From the NCBI GenBank assembly GCA_911728455.2, contig OU452225.1:20742495-20806494 (forward strand): a stretch of DNA of 64,000 nucleotides, given 5' to 3'. Each line of letters opens with the position of its first letter. The stretch's first letter is position 1. The stretch is from Marthasterias glacialis. Lineage: Eukaryota > Echinodermata > Asteroidea > Forcipulatida > Asteriidae. The notes below the pieces were generated by a model. It did not search any database. It was not told the origin of the DNA and worked only from the letters and a program-made list of their open reading frames with translations. A program made the position numbers and the translations under genes. Positions 54,855-64,000 of the stretch are shown piece after piece.

Positions 54855-54877
54855 GGTTGGTTTGTGTGAGTGAGCTC

Positions 54878-55600
54878 TCACTTTTCTCTTTTACTCTTCG
54901 TGCCCCGGTTTGGTGGTGGTCTGGGGCGGATGAAGAATCCAAAAAGATGTGTTGCCGTCCTTAGCTCGGCACTGTTGAAGTGTTGTACAAGGTGTTTTCG
55001 ACCCGCTGACTTGGCTGCTTCCAGTTTACCGTCGATTTCTGTTGCTACCCTGTCATACTCAGCTACACTCAGTTTGGTGAACAGTAATGATGCCTTATTA
55101 TTGAGTCTGGTCCAGTCTGCAGTGAACGCAGAGCTGAATTCAAACTCTCGGTGTGGGTGGGGAGGCCTCACTGTGTTCTTCAGGTATGGCGGGGGTTGGT
55201 TTGTTGAGATAGCCTTGTTTAGAATCGATAGTTGGTGGGTGATGTGTCTTTTTGTGGCCGTTAAACTTGTAACTGGGTCTTCTAACGATTTCACCAATTT
55301 GAAAATCGGATTCAGAAAGCTTGATTTGGATAGTCGGTGTCTCGTTTGCAAACTCTTCCCGGACCTCAAGTGATGTGATGAGGGAGTCCTCTAGCTGGTT
55401 GATGATGGGGATTTGTCTGCAAGTGAAATCTGATGAGTGGGATGGCTGTGATGCTGGTGAAGTTGGAGAGGCAGCTCTAGAATGCGTTGTGGGTCTTGGA
55501 CTGCTGGTCTTCGGAGACGTGCGTTTCTTGTACAGCTTGTTGCTAAGTTTCAACATGATGTCTAATGACTCGTGGTCAATGTGTTTATTCATAGTATTGT
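54878..55600 (-). pseudogene. PLE ORF1, copy D
   Basis: Best-kept C-terminus: F-T-A-D-W-T-R-L-N-N-K-A-S, A-E-Y-D-R-V-A-T-E-I-D-G-K-L, L-F-G-F-F-I-R-P-R-P-P-P-N-R-G and a basic end K-S-K-R-E-K, stop TGA at 54878-54880. The N-terminal half (R-T-S-P-K-T-S-S-P-R-P) is in another frame; one shift near 55300 separates them. The start region is fused by deletion to the pseudo-LTR-like segment. Confidence 0.6.
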
Positions 55601-56051
55601 CATTTTGACAGGGGTTAATTGTAGATGAATATAAGATGACCGGTGGAACTAGCATGACAGATTGTGTCTTTATTTTCAACGAGATAGGTGAGACTGAGGA
55701 TATTTTGTCAGATCCTCAAATAGCAATAACATGTTTTCATGCCTCGAGTATGGGCACTCATCAGTTGCACATAGTTGATTCTGACCAAGAATCGGTATGT
55801 CTCACGTCTTCATGTGTGTAGACAGTGGAGGGTTGGTTGTGTTTGTTTCGGTTCGAGGTTGTATATGGTTGCCCTTTTGGGGACGGTTATTCTGAGTGAT
55901 AGATGCCTTGTTTGTTGTCGACTTGTTCCTCCAATAAGGAGATTAGAATTTCTAGTGCTTCATCGTGGTCTTCCAAAACAGAGCCATTATGAATGGTGGA
56001 GAGCTATTGAGTTGATAAGTCGGTTGGACTCCGATTAAATTTTGCTCTGAC
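55601..56051 (-). mobile_element. PLE pseudo-LTR-like segment, copy D
   Basis: Third copy of the segment at 50311-50890 and 53220-53789 (shared GACTGAGGATATTTTGTCAG-type text and GGACGGTTATTCTGAGTGAT). Function inferred only from its place at the junction between tandem PLE units. Confidence 0.55.
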
Positions 56052-58170
56052 CAGTTTTTCCCATATATTTTGGTCTTTTTTTTTTAATGAAAGCAATGAA
56101 GTGAGGGTACGGGAAATTTCCCAGGGTGTGTTGTTGCTTTGGATCATTGACCAGTGTCTTTTGACTGCACGATTTAAGTCGAAATGGTTTATACAAGGGT
56201 TGTATGTTGTCGTGAAAACATATGGAGTCTTGATTTGCTGTTTATTGTTTATCTGCCAACAGTTATGAATCAGGTTTGATCGTTCAATGAAAGATACTTG
56301 GTTTGTGGTGTTGTTTATTTCTGAAGGATCATGGATGAATACAAATGAATCATTTGGTTAGAATGCTATGATTGTTCATTTTATTTACGGTACTCACTTT
56401 TGTACAGCAGAATCCATATTAAAAAAATTGCATCAATGAAAGAATAGTAGAAAGATATTTTGATGCATCACATTGCTTAAATTTTAATTCAACCCTGAAA
56501 ACTGGAGACTGTTGCCAGAGTCACTGCCAGGCAGGCATTGAACCTCAACATTATTTTAAATGAATCCTATTGGTTTTTTTGTACTTGTGTGTTCAGAGAT
56601 GGCTGATGAAACATCCCTCTCCAAAACTTTGCACAAATCTGAGGTTTGCACAACCAAAGACACATACTGTCTTACATGTAGTTAATCCTTTTCTGCCCTT
56701 CTCTTTACAACAGATAAAACCATCAGAGACAACACAAGATCTCAAGATGTTCACCCTTCATCCCATTGAAACTCCTTGGTTATCCTCTTTTTGAGACACC
56801 TATGTAGTTGATGTCAATCTGACTTCGCACAACATAGCCGATGTGGTTAAATTTAACAACAACACCATCATGACACCGAAGAAAACTCATAGATTGATCT
56901 CACTCAGTGGTACGGAACCTTTGATGTCACTACAGACCTGATGAGCAGAACACCAGGAGCAACGTTGGACCCATGATGCAACCAAGGTATGTGATAGTCA
57001 CTGCCAATAGCATTTTATTTATCAGCAGAGTTATAGTTAAGCAATCAAGGTTTTCTTTTATTTATCAAAAGTTAAAAGAAATAACAAAGATGTTCCTTTA
57101 TAACGCAGCAATGTTGCTGTCTCCTGTATAACTAAAAGGGTTCAGGTCTGTGCTCACTCTTTGCCAAACCTCTTGGGGATTCATTTGTGGTGATATAGTG
57201 AACCAAATCTCTCTAGAACTTCCAAAGTTTTACCTTTAGAGAAATTTGTAAACTTCTACAATGAATTTATTTTCAGGACTTGTCATTTTTGTACAACCAC
57301 TCTCTAAATATGAAAAACCACTTGTTTTGTCCACCATACCTCTCTTGCAAAGAGCCATATGACGGACAACTCTTATAAGAGTGAAAGACGGGTATTTTCA
57401 ACTTGAATCAGAGTAAAGTTTGCTCCCATTTCACTCAAAAAGTGTGATGCACAGTGAGTTTCACTCTCAAAAGAGCCACAATGACACCACTCGGGTGAGA
57501 GAGTGAATTTTAATAAATGTTCTCATTGCTTTTCCTTTACAACAGATTATCTGTGAGTAACAAAACAAACTCGTGAGATGTTCCTTGGTGGCACCCTGAT
57601 GAACTCAGGCAGCTTGGTCATCCTCTGCTTGAGAACCTCTGAGTTGATGACCCTGGCCTTAGCATCCACTGCTTGGTCTTGTTGAATCACCCTTCAGAGA
57701 GAAGCAAACCCAGAGTTACCCACCACTGAAACTCTCTGATGTCATCCCAGTATCATGGACCTCTAGATGATGGACTAGAACCATGGCTCCACAATACAAT
57801 CAAGGTATGTTAAACACTTTTCCACAAACTGACTGGAAGGGTTTCCTTTTTTATTTATTCATGCTGACGTGTTTCTACTTCAAAAGTACCAATGAGAATG
57901 GCTCAAAGTAGGGAGTATACAATTTACAAAGTGGTATGGACTATTCCTGGAGGCCTTTCACTTTTGTATACATACTACAGTGACATCCGAGATATCATAT
58001 GAATTTGTCATGCACAAATTTGTAAACTTATTTTTACAAGTATTAACACATACTGTGTAAAAAGTACTCACACACATAGCATGGACCCACAAACTTTTAT
58101 TGAAATTCTGAGGGGATTATTTCAAGAACACTATGAAGATGTTATGTGTGAAAACATTAGATTTAATTAA
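56052..58170. repeat. Segmental duplication, copy 2
   Basis: Begins with PLE family B fragment 4 (56052-56360) and then follows copy 1 (46638-50310) with scattered substitutions, lacking its three extra stretches. Includes the same exon-like pieces ending CAAG|GTATGT (about 56715-56984 and 57690-57803). The joint duplication of a PLE fragment and flanking DNA suggests unequal exchange between PLE copies. Confidence 0.75.
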
Positions 58171-58263
58171 ATTACTAACTTGTGTTGTTTACGCTTTGTA
58201 AAAAAGAAATGTAAGGGGCACCAGCCAATTCAGGCCAGCAGCTACAGAGGCCATGACACTGTT

Positions 58264-58420
58264 AATGGGAGACTTTAGAGACACTGGCGGCAGCAGACAC
58301 AACGGGCCTTTTTGACAGTTCTGAGTGTGAGCGCACATGCTAAGTACTGCGTTTGTAGTTCTGATCGTGCATACTACTGGTAAGAACTGTGAAAAAGGAC
58401 CGTTCAAAAGTCTCCCTTTT
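58264..58420. mobile_element. Short MITE M3
   Basis: Ends ATGGGAGACTTTAGAGACAC and CAAAAGTCTCCCTT. The left end carries CACTGGCGGCAGCAGA, a variant of the M1/M2 CTCF-like motif; the right-hand motif is gone. Confidence 0.6.
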
Positions 58421-58500
58421 TTGTCCTTAGGGAAGGTTCATGTTGTTTGTTTTTTAGTTTGCTAAATAAGTTTGCTTTTTCTTTGTTTCATCTACTACAG

Positions 58501-58689
58501 AAATCAGCAAATCCAGACAGAGAGTGTCGGATCAACAAATCCAGACAGAGAGTGTCGGATCAACAAATCCAGACAGAGAGTGTCGGATCTCCATTCAGAG
58601 TGGATGCCGCTGTCTATCAACGCCGGAGCCCTGCAGTATCATCAGTAGTTTACCTAAACAGTAATTTAGATATGGGATGGATCTTTAGG
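58501..58689 (+). CDS. Candidate exon with 28-bp triplication
   Basis: Acceptor CTACTACAG, donor CTTTAG|GTAGGA. One frame is open throughout and ends F-R-V-D-A-A-V-Y-Q-R-R-S-P-A-V-S-S-V-V-Y. The first third is three copies (58509, 58537, 58565) of AATCCAGACAGAGAGTGTCG-containing 28-bp units. The unit is not a multiple of three, so each copy is read in a different frame. I do not recognise a domain. May be a non-coding repeat. Confidence 0.35.
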
Positions 58690-58719
58690 TAGGATTTCAC
58701 AAAAAGATACTTATCCTTT

Positions 58720-59590
58720 TGTGTGGTGAATTACCCATACTTCCCTTGTGTGGGAAATCACCAGTACTTCTCGTGTGAATTATCCATACTTCCCTTGTGT
58801 GGGAAATCACCAGTACTTCTCTTGTGTGGTTAATTACCCATACTTCCCTTGTGTGGGAAATCACCATTACTTCTCTTGTGTAGTGAATTACCCATACTTC
58901 CCTTGTGTGGGAAATCACCAGTACTTCTCTTGTGTGGTGAATTACCCATACTTCCCTTGTGTGGGAGATCACCAGTACTTCTCGTGTGAATTACCCATAC
59001 TTCCCTTGTGTGGGAAATCACCAGTACTTCTCTTGTGTGGTGAATTACCCATACTTCCCTTGTGTGGGAGATCACCAGTACTTCTCTTGTGTGGTGAATT
59101 ACCCATACTTCCCTTGTGTGGGAAATCACCATTACTTCTCTTGTGTGGTGAATTACCCATACTTCCCTTGTGTGGGAAATCACCAGTACTTCTTGTGTGA
59201 ATTACCCATACTTCCCTTGTGTGGGAAATCACCAGTACTTCTCTTGTGTGGTGAAGGACCCATACTTTCCCCCTGAGGTGAATGACCCATACTTCCTGTG
59301 TGGTGAATGACCCATACTTCCCTCGTGTGGTGAATGACCCATACTTCCCCTTATGTGGTGAATGACCCATACTTTCCCCTTATGTGGTGAATGACCCATA
59401 CTTTCCACCGTGTGGTGAATGACCGATACTTCCCATGTGGTGAATGACCCATACTTCCCATGTGGTGAATGACCCATACTTCCCCCGTGTGAATGACCCA
59501 TATGTCCCTTGTGTGGTGAATGAACCATACTTCCCCTTGTGTGGTGAATGACCCATATGCATGTCCCCTGTGTGGTGAATGACCCTTCCA
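58720..59590. repeat. Minisatellite with 54-bp and about 30-bp units
   Basis: 58722-59250: about ten copies of a 54-bp unit built on GTGAATTACCCATACTTCCC and GGAAATCACCAGTACTTCTC. 59250-59590: about ten shorter units (GTGGTGAATGACCCATACTT). As 54 is 18 codons and the unit lacks stops in several frames, long open frames exist on both strands; I regard them as by-products. Confidence 0.9.
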
Positions 59591-60374
59591 CTTGGGTGAA
59601 TTTGCTCATTCTTTCCTGCGTGTTGATTAAAAAAGATCCATCCCTTTGTTTATGGCCAAAGTTAAATGATTCAGAATTAAATAAAGTCTGATGATTACAA
59701 AAATTAGTGCACACAAATACTGAAAACTCTTGAAAAGTCTTTCCCAAGCAGACCTTCATTGCACATGATTGTCTTCCTGGGAAATAGTTCAACCAGTCAG
59801 AGTACTCTGATTGAAATTGTTCAAGAAGTTTACCCCCAAAATTCATTTTTGGACCAATAACTATGAAACAAATTTGAACTGTTTGATACATTTTCTTCTT
59901 TCTTTTTTTTCCTTTTTTCAGACTAGTATTTAATTCTGAATCATTTATCTTTGTGAGTTTACTTTGTGATTACCTTAATTTAAACATGAGTTGCTCCTAC
60001 CATAAATGAAGCCATTACCAAATTTATAGATACTCATAAAATTATGATTTTGCTTGCGAGTGAAGTCATCATTTTTGTTTCAGAAATTGGCGAAACTTTA
60101 CAGTGGGGTTAACATTTCTTTCAAAGCAAAATTGAAAAACAATTGCACTGTTCTTTTCTAACTTTGTATAGTATTCAGAGTATCGTTCAAAGCTCAAAGA
60201 CAAAATCAACAAAAATTTTCAACTTTACTATCTTTTTCTTTTTCTGTTGTATTTTGGGTTTTTTCCCTATTGAAATGTTCCAAATTGAACACATGGCTTC
60301 ATTGTGTAAGAGTAGCTCATTTTGATGAGTTTGTTTCATCCATGTATAAAATCCTCAAAAAAACTCATCTGCAG
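59591..60374. other. No recognised feature
   Basis: AT-rich, nothing supported. Confidence 0.5.
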
Positions 60375-60461
60375 AGTTGTGCAAACACCTGTGCCTGTCG
60401 GTGGACCCTCTCGGCTGCCTGGAACAAGTGGTGATCCTGCTCGGCCCGGGTGCAATGGAAG
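60375..60461 (+). pseudogene. TSP1-like exon start with in-frame TGA
   Basis: Acceptor CTGCAG, donor GAAG|GTATGT. One frame reads C-R-W-T-L-S-A-A-W-N-K-W, then TGA (60432-60434), then S-C-S-A-R. This is the W-x-x-W-x-x-C-S-x-x-C opening of a thrombospondin type 1 repeat with a stop after the second Trp. A one-base shift is needed to reach the expected next Cys (C-N-G). Damaged TSP1 exon, or coincidence. Confidence 0.4.
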
Positions 60462-60712
60462 GTATGTTCTCTGTTCAGTGAAGTTCAATTAGATGCACCA
60501 CTAGTGTTCTCTTCAATGGTGTAATGCCTTACAAAATCTGACGAGCTAGAGCGAACATTTTTGGAAGCACACTATAAACACTAGGATGTGAGCTGGAAGC
60601 GAGTCGTTGGTCCCTAAAACGTGTTGATCGATCTCTCAAGACGTCGGGATGAGGGCCCCTTATCATTTAGCCTTTTGTTGGTCACGTCATTCTTTTGTTG
60701 TCTAGTAAACAG

Positions 60713-60822
60713 GTTTGTACTGGGGTTCGTTTGAGACCATCAAGAGGTGCCTTGAGATGTCTTCGCTTGAGCCAATGGAATCTGGACCCGGTAGATGATG
60801 ATGACTTCTATCCAGTTGATGG
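60713..60822 (+). CDS. Possible TSP1 second half
   Basis: After GTAAACAG: V-C-T-G-V-R-L-R-P-S-R-G-A-L-R-C-L, then acidic P-V-D-D-D-D-F-Y-P-V-D, donor GATG|GTATGA. It fits the R-x-R-x-x-C strand of a TSP1 module started by the previous exon. Weak on its own. Confidence 0.35.
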
Positions 60823-62179
60823 TATGAGGGCCGGAGAAACATGTTTTGCTTGGTCATGCCACTTAGCGTCTACAATTTCTGTGTAAGAACAAAACTCATT
60901 TGATTGCCTTTTTATACCAAAGATGACATTGGATTACTTGTAGGTTAGTTCATAGATGGTTAGCATTAGGTGGAAGGCAAAGGTCGAGTCTATGTCAAGG
61001 TTAGGGCCTGGTCATGGTCTAGGGCAAACCGTTGCAGGAGATCACGTTTTTTTTACAAAGGTTCTTGACTAAAATGATTAAGTGAAAGATAACTAATACA
61101 GTTTATTGGCTAAGTTCTTGGAAAATTGCCATTTAAATCATATCTGAGGGCACAGTTTCGAAAATGGAACCAAGTAGGACCAAACTGCAGCAGTTTAGTC
61201 CTATAAAAGAGCTAAAGTGTTTCCATTATATTCATAAAATATAAAAAAAAAAAATTGTTTTTCACAATTGGAAAAGTAATGTTTTGCTTTGAATGTCTTA
61301 TCTGAAAATTTCCTATTAAAAAACCACAAGTTTTTTAAAAAGGTATTATCTAAAAACGCCTAAAGAACAAAAATTACAAATTATTGTAAAATAAGTTGAT
61401 GGCATTTGGCGTTTTAAATTAATAGCCAAATGAGGTAATAAATAATTGCCTTGCAAAAAAAGTTAGAAAATAAGTTGTTAAAAGTGCACTACATGGAAGT
61501 ACATGTACTTTAGAACTTTACAAGTTGCTACATGAAATAGGTGTCCTATTCATAGCTCCGCATACATGTCATAAAAAACGATGCGAATATGAGCGCCCAT
61601 CTGTGGCGGATACCGGCGCCTTTATAATGTTCAGCATTAAGTGGCATGTTTTTTTCTGGATCCAATGATGTAAAAGTGTATTGATCTGTACAACTCCAAA
61701 ATCTCCATTCTTGGGTCAAAGGTCATAAACTGTCTGCCAAAATTAAAATTATCACTTGCACTGTCAGAGATCATTCAATTAGGCCCTAAAGGTTTGAAGT
61801 CTCAAGGTTTAGAGGAAATGTTTAAGGTTGTTGCAGTCAACTGTTAGTTTTGTTAACACTTGAGGAAATCAAGTCCAGAGGTGCGTTTTTTGAAAAACTT
61901 TAGTTATAGTTTCAGTCATCACTTGCATGGTCAGAGGTTCAGACCCTAAAGGATTGACCTCGTTCTAGCTTTACAGGAAATTAAGCAACATCCAAAATAA
62001 TTGTCTTGAATTTTTTCAGCAACTGTTCGTTTTGTTTTGTAGATTTTTTTTGCACTTGAAGAAAACCAAATGCTACTCAATTTACCCAAAACAGGGGTGG
62101 GACATTTGAAAAACTAAGTTAGTTTCACTCATACTATACTTTGGACCAATCTTTGATAGAGATTTAAACATTCAGTCCT
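60823..62179. other. No recognised feature
   Basis: AT-rich intronic or intergenic DNA. No exon, TIR or tandem repeat supported. Confidence 0.5.
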
Positions 62180-63870
62180 TCATTTTATTAGCTAATAATT
62201 TGAAGGCGAGTCAAATTCAGGAACTTTGTTGCAATGTAGAGGAAAATGCCTCGTCTGGAACTTTCGTCTTTAACGTTATTACAAACAAAGTGTTTAGATG
62301 TTTGGAAAATGTTTGTATTCGTTCAACTCAAAGCAGGGGTGTTTTATTTGAGAATTTCAAGAACATTTTTACTGACTTTTGGTCAGAAGAGCATTGAAAT
62401 TGGGTTAATCTTTGAAAGAACATTGAACCCCATTAGTCCCTCATTTTGTTAGCTAATAATTTGAGGTTTAATCCAAGAGCTTTTACAATATAGAAAGATG
62501 AATTCGAACTCGCCAATGTTCAAGTGCAAACCAGTTGAAAGAATCCCGACGTTAAAGTCTTAAATTTTTAGACAGTATTTTTTCATGGTACAGTATTCAC
62601 ACGTCTTTTTTCCATTACCTTTTTGAATCAGTTATGTTTGTATCAATTTGCACAACAGGTTATGGTCCTTTTAAATTGTACTTTAGCCAACAGTTGCAGA
62701 GGTCTCAATAGTTAGTAAGAAAGTTCCTTCTAGGTCAGTCTTGATAAATCTTAGCCAATTTGAAATGTGTACTACTTATGGTCAAGGGCATTTGCAGGTT
62801 TCGAATGTTAGATATTTGAGAATTTCAAGAACATTTTTACTGACTTTTGGTCAGAAGAGCATTGAAGTTGAGGCAAATCTTTGAAAGAACATTGAACCCA
62901 TTAGTCCCTCATTTTGTTAGCTAATAATTTGAGGTTTAATCCAAGAGCTTTTACAATATAGAAAGATGAATTCGAACTCGCCAATGTTCAAGTGCAAACC
63001 AGTTGAAAGAATCCCGACTTTAAAGTCTTAATTTTTTAGACAGTATTTTTTCATGGTACAGTATTCACACGTCTTTTTTCCATTACCTTTTTGAATCAGT
63101 TATGTTTGTATCAATTTGCACAACAGGTTATGGTCCTTTTAAATTGTACTTTAGCCAACAGTTGCAGAGGTCTCAATAGTTAGTAAGAAAGTTCCTTCTA
63201 GGTCAGTCTTGATAAATCTTAGCCAATTTGAAATGTGTACTACTTATGGTCAAGGGCATTTGCAGGTTTCGAATGTTAGATATTTGAGAATTTCAAGAAC
63301 ATTTTTACTGACTTTTGGTCAGAAGAGCATTGAAGTTGAGGCAAATCTTTGAAAGAACATTGAACCCATTAGTCCCTCATTTTGTTAGCTAATAATTTGA
63401 GGTTAAATCCGAGAGCTTTTACTATATAGAAAGATAAAGTCGAACTCGACAATGTTCAAGTGTAAACCAAGTGAAAGAATCCCTACGTTAAAGTCTTAAT
63501 TTTTTAGACAGTATTTTTTCATGGTACAGTATTCACACACGTCTTTTTTCGAACTCGCCAATGTTCAAGTGCAAACCAAGTGAAAGAATCCTGACGTTAA
63601 AGTCTTAATTTGTGAAACAGTATTTTTTCATGGTACAGTATTCACACACTTCTTTTTTCCATTACCTTTTTGAATCAGTTATGTTTGTATCAATTTGCAC
63701 AACAGGTTATGGTCTTTTTAAATTGTACTTTAGTTAACAGTTGCAGAGCTCTCAATAGTTAGTTAGAAAGTTCCTTCTAGGTAAGTCTTGATAATCTTAG
63801 CCAATTTGAAATGTGTACTATTTATGGTCAAGGGCAGTTGCAGGTTTAGAATGTTAGATCTTTAATCCAA
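62180..63870. repeat. Tandem repeat, 468-bp unit, about 3.5 copies
   Basis: The phrase AGAATTTCAAGAACATTTTT recurs at 62351, 62819 and 63287, exactly 468 bp apart. Units 1 and 2 are nearly identical over most of their length. The third is interrupted by a partial re-start (GAACTCGCCAATGTTCAAGT at about 62505, 62972 and 63549) and ends near 63870. Reads of TTAGCTAATAATTTGAGG mark each unit. No ORF shared by all units. Confidence 0.9.
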
Positions 63871-64000
63871 TGCAATGTCATCTTTGTTACTTTTTGGCAA
63901 TCAAGTTAAGAGGTCACACTACTCATTCAACTAAAACCAAATTCATGTGATCTCTGTTAAATCGGACATTTATCCTGAACAAATCTGACGACTTTCTTTA

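Noticed and set aside
50880-56050. Hammerhead ribozyme in the PLE pseudo-LTRs
   Set aside because: Such ribozymes are known in some PLEs. I looked for CTGATGAG...GAAA cores on both strands, but the CTGATGAG words present lie in ORF1 antisense and lack a GAAA partner and stems.
58720-59250. CRISPR-like array
   Set aside because: The units are contiguous with no unique spacers, in an intron-rich animal-type genome.
58748-59370. Long open frames on both strands repeating N-Y-P-Y-F-P-C-V-G or H-T-R-E-V-W-V-I
   Set aside because: Produced by the 54-bp minisatellite; opposite strands are open at once, so the frames are a property of the repeat and not evidence of protein.

Overview
The window looks like intron-rich genomic DNA from a marine invertebrate, most likely an echinoderm or a near relative. 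Short exons with canonical GT/AG borders lie far apart. They encode extracellular-matrix modules (HYR, SEA-like, EGF, ADAMTS-type cysteine-rich and spacer, TSP1, PLAC, collagen). They are embedded in many repeat families: tRNA-derived SINEs, MITEs, Helitron-like units, Gypsy, LINE and Penelope-like elements. No rRNA, CRISPR array or bacterial-type operon is visible. The species assignment is inference.

Layout. (1) 0.4-9.0 kb, + strand: seven exons, mostly phase 1, giving four HYR domains, a two-exon SEA-like module and one EGF domain; an EGF half-exon follows at 9.77 kb. (2) 9.8-15.5 kb: a cluster of Helitron-like units with two terminal hairpin-plus-CTAG ends and about thirteen copies of an ETS-type palindrome alternating with CRE (TGACGTCA) motifs; a 1.08-kb MITE is nested inside. 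(3) 15.6-21 kb: SINE, MITE, a hairpin repeat and a decayed minus-strand Gypsy pol. (4) 21.3-28.0 kb, + strand: an ADAMTS-like/papilin-like C-terminal half (cysteine-rich, spacer, four TSP1, PLAC). It carries an in-frame TGA, a frameshift, a probable lost splice donor, a TAA and at least one missing exon, so it is probably a pseudogene or an assembly-damaged gene. (5) 30.0-36.25 kb, + strand: ten collagen Gly-X-Y exons ending in a short Cys-containing tail, with two in-frame TGAs and several Gly substitutions. A strong internal donor in the PLAC exon would join in frame to the first collagen exon, so (4) and (5) may be one locus with alternative ends. (6) 36.25-42.3 kb: 3' UTR, an orphan histone-type stem-loop palindrome, a possible promoter/first exon near 39.65 kb, and a further CRE/ETS repeat block.

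(7) 42.3-58.2 kb: a minus-strand Penelope-like element (PLE) cluster. Three partial copies share the order ORF1, histone-type 3' stem-loop, pol. A second PLE family contributes C-terminal fragments. A 685-bp pogo-like MITE is bounded exactly by paralogous empty sites, and a LINE/PHD-finger chimera is present. A segmental duplication gives copies at 46.6-50.3 and 56.05-58.2 kb. (8) 58.3-64 kb: a MITE, a candidate exon with a 28-bp triplication, an 870-bp minisatellite, two exons of a damaged TSP1 module, and a 468-bp tandem repeat.

The most unusual signal is the canonical histone mRNA 3' stem-loop with a downstream purine-rich element, placed just after ORF1 in all three PLE copies. It suggests a retroelement transcript processed like replication-dependent histone mRNA. 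All protein calls rest on reading motifs by eye; no search was run.
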